DNA from: Volvox africanus
Lineage: Eukaryota > Chlorophyta > Chlorophyceae > Chlamydomonadales > Volvocaceae
Reading direction: 5' to 3'
Assembly (NCBI GenBank): GCA_030268105.1
Contig: BSDZ01000010.1
Location: 2,270,001-2,334,000, forward strand
Length of the DNA: 64,000 bases
Below the pieces are notes generated by a model. That model did no database searches. It saw only the letters and a program-made list of their open reading frames with translations, and was not told the DNA's origin. Position numbers and translations under genes: made by a program. Position 1 is the stretch's first letter, and each line of letters opens with the position of its first letter. Below are positions 1 to 11,510 of the stretch, piece after piece.

Positions 1-1875
1 AGGGGGGGTCAGCCCCCGTGTGTGTTTGGGGCTTGTGAGAAGTGCCGTAATGTTGTTTGAAGAAATACCAACCAGAGGAACACGACCGCATCTTGCTGTG
101 GAGAGTGTCATTACGCTGTGCTGGTACTGGGCTCGAGAGAGCGAGCTGACAAGAGAGGGACGGGTATTTAGGGCGGAAGGGGGGAGGGGGGAAACTGCCT
201 GCCGCTGTCTGTTTCTCTTTCTTCCTTACCGCTAGGTGATCTCCGAAACGGCAGGTCTCGGAGCCGCTGAACACGGCTAGACGGGCATCACCACCCGCGT
301 GCTGCTGCTGCTGCTTTCCATTTCGCGATTGAAGGATTATGTCGTACACGTTAGATTAATATGCTGACTGCCACTGCGTGCGTGCGCGCTATAGATAGAG
401 GTGTCCGGGAGAGGTACTCGGCCCCATGCCCCGAAGAGGAGGAGGAGGAGGAGGAGGGCGGGTTTGCACGGCATATCCAGGGAACGTCGTTTGGGGGCTG
501 GGCGTTGGCGTGTGTGAGCCAGGTGCGTGCGTGTGTTTGCCTCCCCCCCTCGCCCCCCCACATGCAAATGTGTTTTACGCTTACGGTGGATGGACGGATG
601 CATGGATGGATGGATGGAACACGTGACGATCAGTTGGTGGTTAGTGATCCAGTTCGTCGGGGTGGGGGCCGCAATGAGATCGGTGCAGGTGTCGTGTACG
701 ACCAGCATTTACACGCGAGCATTCACCCGCAGCTGAGACGAGAGAGTGAGGGAGAGGATGTGTGTGTATGTATGTGTGTATGTGTATGCGTTAGGAGGGT
801 GTGCACCACAGGGACGCGGAAAGCTCAAATAGACAGGAGAAGTCGTACTCCTCCAGGGAACCCCCTAGCAGGAAGTGGTTTGGACGAGCAATTGGACGAT
901 GCAGCTGGACAAACGCTGGGACCACCCTGACGGGCGTTTACACCTTACGATGCACAATGTGTCACGGGGGTAAGGCACTTGGCGGACTTGGTCAACGATT
1001 AACTTGACCCAAGCTATCGTTGAAAATGAGCAATTTGGGATGAACCAAAGTGCCAAATGACACTCTTAACTTGTAATCCCTGGGGATTTCTTACTTAAGG
1101 TTTTACTGATCAGTGCTGCATGCCTAATACAATTGGGTGTTCGCTGTTTGCGTCAGTGATGTATGTTCCGTACAGCCGTACTGCAGAACCCTGTCAGCCG
1201 AGCCGTACATACTGACATCCGGAGCGCTGATACATGCAATAGCCAAGACGATAAGGACTGCTGGCGTACGAGCATTATGCAGAAATTCCACAAAAAGGTA
1301 ACGTTGTTCATCAGTATGATGATCTTGAGGCATCTCCGCATCTTCCTGCGCAGGTTTGGACGGGAGTGGAGTTTGTCCTGACGCGAAAATTGATAGAGCA
1401 AGTGTTTGACAATATCCAATTAGGAGCTGTTAAAGGGCATAACAGTGCGTGCCAGTGCGTCCACACGGATGTGGCCAGCCGACCCTCGAAATCATAAAAT
1501 GCCACCAGAAATGCCGGAAATTGTTGTAATATAAAATCTTACAAACCCTCAGATCGACGATTTGGATTTTATGCCGCAATTTGCGTCAAAGAGTTCCGAC
1601 TCGAGCACGCACAGGGCCGATGTTCGGTACATTTGGCCCATTACGTAACATTGATTCCGTACAGTGGCCGATTCCGTAAGATTGATTCAGATCAGGATTA
1701 AATAACCTTAAGCATCCATTCAAAGCGACGGAAATGTTTATTCAGATTGCATTCCGCTACTTGTGGTGTTTTTACTGCTAAACTGCTTGTAAACCCGAAA
1801 CAGAACGCGACATCACCAATTAGAAGTTTACATAGTATATATTAAAATTTTAAATTGCGGTAGAATATCCTTGCA
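1..1875. other. Intergenic, upstream of the ABCG gene
   Basis: No coding exon could be supported here. The stretch has purine-rich and TG-rich simple sequence (a GGAT-type run near 585-617, GTGT-rich tracts near 520-800, and a GAG/GGA run near 436-460). The overlapping reading frames at 361-930 on both strands are low-complexity and show no splice-consistent protein. From about 1500 to 1875 the DNA becomes AT-richer and could hold the promoter and 5' leader of the transporter that starts at 1876. Confidence 0.5.
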
Positions 1876-4800
1876 ATGCTGCAATTTTTGTTGGGCGCCG
1901 CGACTATCGTGGCGCCGGCTCAAATCGGCATCCCAGCCGGGGTTACCGTGGCCGTTCTGCGTGCCGCACTGGGCGCTGCAAAGCGCAGGCGGCAGCGGAA
2001 GGCAAATCAACTCAAATGTGCGAGCACATCTAAACTGGAAGCAAAGTACGAGGCCCTCTTGGCGGAGGATGTGGTCGAGCCGGTAACCTTGTCGTGGACT
2101 AACCTGCACTGCGGCCTTCCCCTGAAAGATGGAACTACAAAGTCCATTTTGCGCGGCGTTTCGGGGATTGCGCGCCCGGGCCGGTAAGGTCAACTGTTGC
2201 TGATCGATGTCTCATCTCGCCAGGTCTTTATGTCTCTGGGGTACACGCCCAGGCACACCCAACCCGCGGTGGTCTCAATTTTATTTTTAGGCGCCCAACC
2301 TGACTAATGTGACTGGAGGGTCCGGGCTATCAGAAGGTGTTCCAACTGCGGCCACTTCAATCGATCCACCAACCCACCCACCCAGCCGGAGGAAAGCTTT
2401 TCACACAGACAGGTTTTCCGACATTTCGCAACTTCGACTGGCGCAACATCGTATTAAAAACCATTACGGGAGCTTTACCTCACAAGACAACAAGAGCACA
2501 ACATATACACATCACCCATGTGTGTGAATAAGCAACAAATACTCGACACGCGCGAACCCGGGGTCGCTCCGAAACCCAATTCCTCTTTACCTCCTGTCGT
2601 ACGATTACGAAGCATGAAAAGATGAACGCATTTTGTGCACTAACGGCTATTGCGCTTTTGTATCGGCCGCGGCGACAACAATGCTGATGATGGCGGCGGT
2701 GCTGTAGACTGGTGGGCCTTATGGGCCCCAGCGGCAGCGGCAAGACCAGCCTGCTGACTACCCTGGCGGGATGCGTGCCCTCGGCGTCAAAGATGGAGTT
2801 GACCGGCTCGCTAACGGTCAACGGTCTGCCGGCTGCAGAAACTGGGCACCGCAAGGTGCGCCAGGATTATCTGGATCCGATTTGGATTCTGGTCATTTTC
2901 CAAGAAGTTTGGAATTCAAGTGATGAGCTAAAACCCGTTGGCAGTCTTAGCTCACATCAGTCCTGGGTGGAGCTCCACTCCCGTCCACTGGCGACGGCTT
3001 GTCCTGCAAAACCTGTGGTGTACAACAGAGCTCCGTACAACAGTCTAAAGGGCAGCCAATCTGCCAGCCTGTGACATTTACATGCACCAAAGTGACATTT
3101 GTCACACATTGTTAAGCAGGCCATAAGTGATGATATAACACCTGGCCACTACCGATATCCTCATGAGCCTTGCACACAATCTCAGCTGTTGCCTGTTGAT
3201 GATGTCTAACGCTCGTTTACGCTCTAAGCGCCATTGACGGGAAATCCGAAGGTTAAACCTACACCCGCGGAACCTCGCCGATAATGTACTTTGTGTCGTA
3301 TTTTGTGTCGTACTTAGGATTCCTGCCAACATGTGCCTGCGAGCGCAAGCGCTAGCGCCTCACACAGCACTCCTCCGCCTTCATCATCCCCTCCATCGAC
3401 ATTAGAATCGTCGCCGCCCGTATCCTCCCCCCCTCCCGCCGGTTTCCCTCCACCATCACCTGCCCTCGCCTCCACAAACATCTCCTCCCACGTGCCCCCG
3501 CGGCGTTAGTCCTCGTATCAGCACCAGGATTCGTTTTATTCAACTTCCCCTCTGCCCCCTCCCTCCCTCATTCTCTCATTCGCACCGTTTGATTTTGTGG
3601 AAACTACCGATTTGGTGGGCCGGTGTACGATCCGTCCCTTCACTCTCCGAAACCCCACAAACCCCACCAGGCGTTCGTACAGCAGGAGGATCTCTTCTAT
3701 TCAATGCTCAGCGTTCGTGAGGTACGGCAATGCTGGCTATCGACTGTTGCGCTTTAGGATTAAATCACGGGGATACAAACTCAAAGGCTGCGCCGTACCG
3801 TACGACAAAGCCACTGCACTTTGAAAGGGGCTATGCTCCGGAATCATCATATACGAGGCCGCTGTCTCAACGTGGATCCTATGCATGATTGTACGACGAA
3901 ACCAGCGGGGTCTAGGTCGGGGCGGGAAAAGCGAAGGATCCGGCCACACGACTGCTCGGGCGTTCCATCCCCCCCCATATCTCAGCAGCAGCAGCAGCGG
4001 AACACGGCGTCAGGCGGCCTTCGGGCTGGGATGTGTGTTGATTCCCGCTGTACTGCGGTACATCTGTACTGCGGTACATATCTACTACTGTCCTTTCCAT
4101 TAAAAGTGACGTCCCTAACTTTTAAAATAAACTAGCGGCAACGTTTTCTGTTTTCCGTTACCCGTTATCAGTTACCCGTTACCGGTTACCCGTTACCCAT
4201 TTGCGTTATGTTTTTACTCGTTTTTCCCGTCGCTCCTGTCACACCGCGCACACCTGCCCCACATGGACCCCCTCCCCGCCTAGACCTTGTCCCTGGCGGC
4301 CGATTTGCGGTTGCCGCAGCAGTTGTCGGTTGAGGTCCGCAACCGCTATGTGGAGCAGCTGATCGGGGCGCTGGGGCTCACCAAGGCTGCGGATACCCGG
4401 GTGGGCGATGAGAAGACACGCGGTCTTAGCGGAGGTGTGTGTATGCGTGTTTATGCACGTACATGAGTGTGTGTGTATTGTATGTATATATGTATCAAAC
4501 ACACACACATATACATATCCATATACACTTTTACACACACATGTTTTTATTTATATTCGCTTTGAAGATGAAGTGATGTGAAGTGAAGTGATGAAGTGAA
4601 GTAAGTGCCGCAAGAAGTAAGGAACCAAAGTTCATGAAAGCTTCTCCCTCTTCGTACGAAAGAGGGTGTCGTACTGGGCAAAGCGGAACAACAATCCCCC
4701 CTCCCTGTAGCTGACTGCCCGTGAGGGAGCTCTTGCAGCGTCCGCAGTTCCAACCCATTACAGCAACCACTAACGATGAACCTTTAACCATGTAACGATC

Positions 4801-5133
4801 AACGATTTTTTGCCGGCCAGTTCAGAACCACAAGGCTCAGTTGGTACTTTACTGCGGTCCCCTCCCCGTTCCCCCCCCCCCGTTGACCTCGGGAAGGTGA
4901 GAAGAAGCGACTGAGTATCGGTTGTGAACTGGTGGGATCACCATCCCTCATCTTTTGTGACGAGCCCACCACGGGGCTGGACTCCTTTCAGGCAGAAAAG
5001 GTACGACATTCGTGCATTTATTGAGGTGTACGGCAAGGGTACGGTCAAAAGGTACCATCCCACAGAGTCAAATGGGGAGGGTACAGGCATGTGAGTGATG
5101 AACGGTAGGGAGCCAAAGGACGTGCAGTCTGAC

Positions 5134-5176
<43 letters not shown>

Positions 5177-8100
5177 TTTCTGCCCATCTAAGCATCAGGG
5201 TGGCGCAACCCAACCGACATAACCCCTGATACGACAATCCCTCACGGGCCACATGTACGGCATTTTGTAACCAGGTGATGGCGACGCTGTCCTCCCTGGC
5301 GCGTTCTGGTCACACGGTGGTGGCTTCCGTACACCAGCCCCGCTCGTCCATCTTCGCCATGTTCGACGACCTCGTGCTGTTATCTGAGGGCCAGCCCGTG
5401 TATTCGGGCCCCGCAGCGGAGGTGGGCACTGACAGGATTGGGTTTGAATACGGTGATGTCCTCACCATCGGAGGCGGAGTTGTTGGGGTAATAAAAGGAA
5501 TTGTTGAGTAAATGTAAAATTGTATCTGATATACGAAGTAATAGGTGGGGAAAGAAAAATAAAATATAACCCCAAGTAAATTACATGCAGTGTAAATATA
5601 ATTTGATATTTAATATGTTATATATATTACATGTGTAATAATAATATAATGAAACATAATATGAAATATTTTTATACTATGTTTTTGTTTTTATTTTTCA
5701 TATATAACATGTATTGTATATATAGTATATTATAATGTATTATAGTTAGAATACTTCATTTTAAGAGAAAAGACTGAATACGGAATCGGACGTTTCAAAG
5801 CCGCCTCATGCCCTCCCGCCTCATGGCCTCTCCGGTCGCTGTTCCGCTCGTCCTGGTGTGTGTGTTTGTGTGTGTGTGTGTCTCTCAGGTACTGGACCAC
5901 TTCGCCCGCCTAGGTCATGTGTGTCCAGAGCACTTCAACCCGGCCGAGTTCCTCGCGGACCTCATCTCCATCGACTACACCAATAAGGACGTGGAGGCAG
6001 AGAGCAGGTGAGAGGGGGGGAAGAAGGGGGAGAGGGGGGCGCACTATAACTGGGCCGTACGAGGCAAGCAGGAAGCCAGGACCATGGTGTTGTAACAATA
6101 TCATGTGTATATGTATGTGTATGTGTATCGGAGGGATGAAGGCTAGGGGAGACGACGAGGGCAGCGGAAACATGAGATGAGGACTTCGTTTAGGAATTCG
6201 GCAGCTGAATTTACTTTTTAAAACCTGGTAGTTTTCGGTTGTGACAGGGCCCGGTTAGAGCGGTTGGTAGCTGCTTGGCGCGAGGTGGAGAGCTGTTCCA
6301 CTACCGGTTATGACGACCGGCAACCGTCAAGTGGTTTGACCGTTGGGACGAACGACTCAGAGGGCGCGGAGGTGGCGGTTGTGATGCGACGTGCGGCGCT
6401 GATGCCTCGGTCGGGGCCAGTACGGCAGCTGCGGTTGCTGCTGACCCGATCATGGCGCCAGGTAAAAGGTTCTTTGGGTGATCGTTGACAGTCTGCGGTT
6501 GTGTGTGGGATAGGGGGGTACATCACCCGTGGCCACTACCTGGCAGTCCCTACCTTCCCCGGTATTTCGGGGGCACCCTCATCCAGTCTCCCATGCCGAC
6601 TTCTCCGAAATCAGTGCTCTTCCCAGGTTCAGCACCCACCACCAGCATCCAGCGGAATCTGCCGAATAAACTAAGGCGTCAACTCCGCTACTGGTCAGCT
6701 CGCAGGTCACTTTAATTGGGGTCGTCACCGTCCATCGACATGGGGGCACCCTGCCCTCAACTTTGGGTCTTTGGCCCGCTCTGCGGTTGTTGTTTGCAAA
6801 AAATAAAAAAAACATATCTTTGCCGTTTTCTTCAATGTCTTGACCATTTTCCTAGGTCACTAGCCTACAGTTTTGTTTGTTCGCACCAAACTACGGTGCT
6901 GGTGCTGGTGCTGGGTTCCAATGAGACATCCCGCATTTTACCCAGAATCTGCTGTACATGCTTGTTTTTGCAGTATCGTGTCGTACCGCGGAACCCCCTC
7001 CTCATCCCTCCCTCCCATCCTCCCTTCTTCCCTCCCTCCCTCCCTCCCTCCCTCCCTCCCTCCCTCCCTCCCTCCCTCCCTCCCTCCCTCCCTGATGCGG
7101 CCAACAGGTGGTCCGGGACAAGGCCACCAACGTGGCTCGTGCGATGTCCAATCTGTCCTCAGCCCTCGTCTTCGGAGCCATCTTCTTCCGCATGAAGAGG
7201 GGCCAGTCCAGCGTCCAGGACCGGATGGGACTCCTGCAGGTTCGCCTGGGAGGGATGTTAGCAGCTGTGCGATTTGAACTTGATGGTTACGTACGTACGT
7301 ACGTATGACAACCGTACGTAATTTGTACGACAGGTAGTTGCTGTTAGTACCGCCATGTCCTCGCTGGTGAAGACCCTGACCATCTTTCCTCGGGAGCGGA
7401 CCATTGTGGCGCGGGAGCGCGCCCGCCAGGCGTACGGCATTCTGCCGTACTTGTCAGCTAAGCTGGCGGCAGAGTTGCCAGTGGGTAGGTGCCGTACCGG
7501 GGCAAGGGCAAGAATTCGCGGAAGGGGATTGAAAGGGAGCAGGTGGGAAGCGACTCGCGACATCATTACGTGACTGACAAAGTACGAAAGACGACGGCCA
7601 CTTGTTTCCGTTTGGCACATCGACTTCACCAACACGTCCCCCCTCGTACAGTACATGCGGTCCCTCCCTGTCCCTTCCCTCTCCCTGCCCCCACGACCCT
7701 CCCCGTCCCCCCTCCGCCTCCAGGTGCGTTGTTCCCCGCACTGTTTGGCGCCCTCGTCTACCCCACATGCGGTCTGCACCCCTCCCTGGCCCGTTTTGCC
7801 AAGTTCCTCGGCATCCTGACGCTCGAGTCCTTCGCGTCACAGGTAAGATGGTACAGCATGATTGTACGACATCTGACTAACATTCTCTTGGTTGCGGCAT
7901 AAACGGAGAGAGACTTTGGTCGCTGCATGTTCGTAAAGCGTGTGGGGTGTGGCCGGGTGTGTATGTGCGTATCCACCTGATATCGATGTGTTGCTCCGGA
8001 ATAAACGGGGTGGGGGAAGAAGAGTTTGGGGGAAGGTGATGTGGATAGAAGCATTGGTGTGTCTTGTGTATGTTACGTGTACGACATGCAAAACATGTAG

Positions 8101-9935
8101 GGTTTTGCAGCCACGGAAGGAACAGAAATTCGTACTTGTACGTATGTGTTATCTTTCCTTCTCTTCCCCTGTCCGTGTCTCCACCTCTGGAATTTGCCCT
8201 GCCGTACCGTATGCCGGTTTTAATTCGTACGCACCGTTCAGCAGCACCGCCCTCACCGTTTTCCCGATCCGCCTGGGGAATAGAGATGGCCCTCCCCCTC
8301 CCTTCCCCCCATATCGGCAGCACTCGCGTTGTCGTATGTCATGCCGTACTGTCGTACTGACCCTGTGGAACGTCTCGCTTATTACATGACGTTTCTGGCT
8401 GTCTTGTCGTCGTCGCCGCCGTCAGGCCCTGGGCCTGGCCGTGAGCTCCGTGGCGCCCACAACGGAGGCGGCGGTGGCCATAGGGCCCGCGGTGATGTTG
8501 GTGTGGATTGTGTTTGGGGGCTATTACGTGAATGCCGGTGAGTAAATTGGAGTGAGAGGGGGGGGATGAGGAGGTGGGTTAAGGGGGTAAGGGGGTTGGA
8601 CATGACCGTGAAGGGGCAGAGCAAACCGTGTCAGGCAAGGTTGGGAGCAAGCAGATAGGATGCGGCAGCATTCATCTGCCCGTCCGTTCGTCTGCTAGTA
8701 CGTCCGTCTGTCTGTACGTCCGTACGTCAGTGGGAAATTTTGATGATGCACGGGAGGGCCCTATGTTTCCCCCAGGCCGGCTGTGACCGCTCGGTGCGGC
8801 GGCTCAGATCGTGTGAGCCCGACCCCACACCCTGGAGCGAATGAAAACCTCCAAAATGAGGTTTTTATTCATGCCCGATGCCCAACCCTCGCATTCACTG
8901 AACTGTACGACTGTACAACGAATCCTGCCGTACAGAGAACGTCCCCTCGATATTCAAGTGGCTTCCCCGCGCCTCGCTCATCAAGCAGTCATTTGAGGCG
9001 CTGTGCATTAATGAGTTCCCCGGCTTGGTGGTACGAAATTCGTTCACATACTTGTATGACAAATATATGTTACGGGCATGGGGCCGTATTGATTGTGAAC
9101 CTATATGCTCGGCCATGTCGTACCGTAGGTAAAACGCCACGTCATGGGCTGATCTCTAATGCCATATATATGTATATATGTATATGTATATATGTATATG
9201 TATATATGTATATGTATATATGTATATGTATATATGTATATATGTGGACTGGCAGCGACGAGGTCGGACGGTGCCGGAATGTGACTACATGGAATAGATT
9301 TTTAGGGTTTTAACCCGCAACTGCAACTTGTACGACTATTTCCCGCTGCACTACCTCCGCTGTCACGGTAACGCTTGGGACGCGACGTGTTTTCGCAGTT
9401 TGAGCCGGACGCCAATGGCAACGGCATGCGCGATGGTAATCAGGTACGACATGTACGACAGTGATGCTTAGGGTTTGGGAGAGGAGGCGAGGTGAGGTTA
9501 AGGGGGAGTAGTAGTGAGGGGAGAAAAGAGATGCGGATCGCAGGATTGTACGGCATGAAACAAAACTGACATCTCCTGGTTTCTGTGACAGGGATAAACG
9601 TTGTGTATTTCCGTACGATAGGGACGGAAATTCCCCTTTCCCCTCCCCCTTCTTCTCAGGTGCTTCGGTGGCTGTCATTCGACAAAAGCACCATCACGGT
9701 GCGATGTGGGTCACAGACTCGCATTCTCCTCTTTTACTATTGGGCCACATTCTGCGTGCTGAGGGCGTCACAACCTAGGTATTTGCAAGTTCGTCCGGCC
9801 CCGCTCCAACAAACCCAACAGCCGCAGCCGCAGCCGCAGCCGCAGCCGCCGGTGGCCACATCACAGTCCGCAAATGCTGAGGGGGCAGCGGTGGAGGAGA
9901 AGACCGCGGGGGTGCTTGAGGCGGCGGCAGCGTGA
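1876..9935 (+). CDS. ABCG-type half transporter (ATP-binding cassette, subfamily G)
   Basis: A membrane ABC half transporter with an N-terminal ATPase domain followed by the membrane domain; it should dimerise, and its substrate cannot be read from sequence. Exons: 1876-2183, 2708-2855, 3671-3721, 4284-4434, 4897-5000, 5275-5421, 5889-6007, 6248-6461, 7108-7239, 7334-7484, 7724-7842, 8426-8537, 8936-9027, 9399-9443, 9660-9935; all phases join, giving about 722 residues. Walker [10 protein letters not shown] is at about 109-117, the Q-loop FVQQED at 154-159 on a 51-nt exon, the signature LSGGEKKR at 217-224, Walker B LIFCDE at 237-242, and the H-loop ASVHQPRSS with His about 274. Membrane-domain landmarks include [39 protein letters not shown] and [14 protein letters not shown]. 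The N-terminus (residues 1-40) is hydrophobic. The C-terminus carries a Pro-Gln repeat tail. The first ATG of exon 1 was taken as start. A TGTAA word at 10297 may mark the 3' end. Confidence 0.9.
3510..3556 (+). repeat. Dispersed repeat, copy 1 (second copy 60787-60837)
   Basis: Roughly 45-50 bp sharing the core ATCAGCACCAGGATTCGTTT with 60808-60827, in the same orientation. Similarity begins at TTAGTCCTCG and runs through a pyrimidine-rich end. It lies in intron 2 of the ABCG gene; the other copy lies in an intron of the large gene at the right end. No inverted ends or target-site duplication are obvious. Confidence 0.7.
3671..3721 (+). other. 51-nt Q-loop micro-exon of the ABCG gene
   Basis: Seventeen codons, in phase 0 on both sides, flanked by CACCAG and GTACGG. 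They encode [17 protein letters not shown], which joins HRK of the previous exon to [11 protein letters not shown] of the next and supplies the Q-loop. Without it the nucleotide-binding domain would lack its Mg/water-coordinating Gln, so its presence argues that the gene is intact. Confidence 0.88.
4146..4200 (+). repeat. GTTACCC-type short tandem repeat
   Basis: Imperfect 7-8-bp units built on CCGTTAC / GGTTACC, about six copies, in the ABCG intron between exons 3 and 4. No function is suggested. Confidence 0.7.
5132..5177 (+). repeat. (ACATAC)n microsatellite
   Basis: A nearly perfect hexamer run, about seven units, in ABCG intron 5. The same hexamer forms a longer array at 60206-60310. 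Confidence 0.9.
5500..5780. other. AT-rich island in ABCG intron 6
   Basis: The intron between 5421 and 5889 turns sharply AT-rich over about 280 bp, with TATATA/ATATAAT-rich sequence unlike the surrounding GC-rich DNA. No coding potential is seen. It could be an old repeat or an organelle-derived fragment, but no gene motif is recognisable. Confidence 0.6.
6507..6684 (+). repeat. Dispersed about 178-bp repeat, copy A (inverse of 60031-60207)
   Basis: The reverse complement of 60031-60207 matches this stretch with only a few mismatches and small indels, from GGATAGGGGGGTACATCACC to CCGAATAAACTAAGGCGTC. It lies in ABCG intron 8 (6462-7107). No long ORF, terminal inverted repeats or clear target duplication were seen, so a non-autonomous mobile element or its remnant is possible but unproven. 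Confidence 0.85.
7025..7093 (+). repeat. (CCCT)n microsatellite
   Basis: A nearly pure tetranucleotide run, about 16 units, ending 14 bp before ABCG exon 9; it doubles as a very long polypyrimidine tract before the CCAACAG acceptor. Confidence 0.9.
9163..9244 (+). repeat. TATATGTA-type microsatellite
   Basis: Alternating TATATATG/TATATG units over about 80 bp in the ABCG intron between exons 13 and 14. Confidence 0.9.
9823..9850 (+). repeat. (CCGCAG)n coding hexamer repeat
   Basis: A tandem hexamer inside the last ABCG exon, encoding alternating Pro-Gln in the cytosolic tail; expected to vary in length between strains. Confidence 0.85.
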
Positions 9936-10104
9936 GGCGGGAAGGTCATATCGGACCCAGAACCAGACTAGTGGGTTGGTGTGCGGTGGGGACGGGGAGG
10001 CCGCATATCAAGCCTAGAGTGTGAGGCTCGCGGTGGAGTTGGCATTTTGGTCCGTACCATGGAAAGTGCAGTGCGTGATGGCCGTGGTGGCAGCAGTGAC
10101 ATAG

Positions 10105-10998
10105 GTGGGTAGTAGCGCAGGCAGTAGCGGAGTTCGTATCAAAAGAGGTGGCAGAGGTTGGACCCTGAAGCAGACCTCGCAGAAGGCAGAGGGGACGAAG
10201 ACTAAGGCTCAGACAGATCAACGGAGCGTGCTGCCTGTTCCTACCTCCACCCGCGACATGTTTCCCGTTTGGGACCCCCAGGTACCAAGATGTCGGTGTA
10301 AGAATTCAATATCCAAATGCTTCAGGACGAAGGGCTTCCTAGCTCGTTACACACTCTCGAACGAAGAAAGCCACGAAGCGTGTTGGTCGTGATTGTGGTA
10401 AGGATGTACAGAGATGTATGCATGCTTCCGGTACGACGGATCTTCTTTTCTTGTGTGGCAAAAAGTAAGGGCAGGACGTAGCGCAGAGCGTTACTAGCTA
10501 GGGCATGGTTTGTCATTTTGGTTGCTTTACAATCTCACGAAACCTTGGTTGAGTCTCGTTGAGTTCTCAATTCTGAAGATGCTACCGTGCCGTATACATG
10601 AGAGAGTCTGCGACCAACACATTCAGGCGATGTCCAGGCTGATCCAAATCGATGTTGTCAGCAGGCAGCGAGGCAGAAGCTCAGGATAAGGCTTCTCACA
10701 AAAAGGAAAAATTTAGGTACATTGGCCTTGAAGGCTGCAAACCCGGGAGGTGATTGATGTCCCCGGCAAGGAGGGGAACTTCGCCGCCTCTCAAGAACCT
10801 CATCTCTCAGCGCGCTTTTTTAACGTACGGCAGCTGCCGCATGCTCCTCAACGACCCAAATCCGACATTGCTGCGGCTGGTTTGTGCTTTACGTTATGTC
10901 GAGCGTCTCTGTCGGTTCCCGTCCCTCGGAGATTTGATCGCGGCGCTTCACAAGTGCCGCAAAGCGGGAGGCCCCGCGACAGCTACTCAGGCAAATAG
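10105..10998 (+). CDS. Possible small two-exon gene, function unknown
   Basis: Two stretches with coding-like composition: 10105-10280, ending CCCCAG before GTACCA, and about 10750-10998. Taking the acceptor CCCGGGAG at 10749, the second reads VIDVPGKEGNFAASQEP and stops at 10998 in the phase left by the first. A competing frame starting at ATG 10757 runs 92 residues to 11035 with a leucine/arginine-rich, helix-like composition. No ATG was found for the first exon, no domain is recognised, and the region could equally be the transporter's 3' UTR plus spacer (a TGTAA word lies at 10297). Confidence 0.22.
10297..10301 (+). promoter_or_regulatory. Candidate TGTAA polyadenylation word for the ABCG gene
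   Basis: TGTAA is the usual poly(A) signal in volvocine algae. This copy lies about 360 nt after the transporter stop codon, a plausible 3' UTR length. The word is short, so chance occurrence is possible. Confidence 0.35.
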
Positions 10999-11510
10999 AC
11001 CTGCAGGGCCACCGCATGCAGGAAAGCAGCATTAAGCCATTTGCATGCACATGGTCGCAGTTTTGTGGCTGTGGGGTCGGATCATATATCATAATTGCCG
11101 CCATCACATTTTCTGGCAGCTAGCTATTTACGGGAGGGTTCCGACAAGGCTCCACGTGATTCTCCACATGACCGGCGCTCGACGAAGGGAAGCGGCAACT
11201 CAACGAATATATTTGTGATGATGCAAAGTAATTGAAGTTATAACTTTTCATAATCGATAAAATACGACGTCGCGTTGAATTCGGCAGGTTCAAAGAAACG
11301 GTTGTCTGGATGACAGGCCAATCTCAGGACGGCGTTCATTCGCGCTAACATACACCGCTTGCAAACGTTGTATAATGTACATTCCAAGGCCGTTCTTATG
11401 CTGATGGCTTGCTGACAGCCACGCCGCTCTTGGATATCCAAAGTTGACGGGAGGAGGATTGGGACCAATAACTAGCCTAGTTTGCCGGACTCATTGAGGG
11501 TTCTGCCAAC

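Noticed and set aside
361..930. 189-codon open frame near the left edge
   Set aside because: Low-complexity, Glu run and Cys-Val runs from simple repeats; no domain and no phase-matched partners.
2856..4283. ABCG gene first judged to lack its Q-loop exon and so to be broken
   Set aside because: A 51-nt exon at 3671-3721 supplies it in the right phase.
5132..5177. CRISPR-like direct repeats
   Set aside because: All tandem arrays in the window lack unique spacers; they are eukaryotic micro- and minisatellites.
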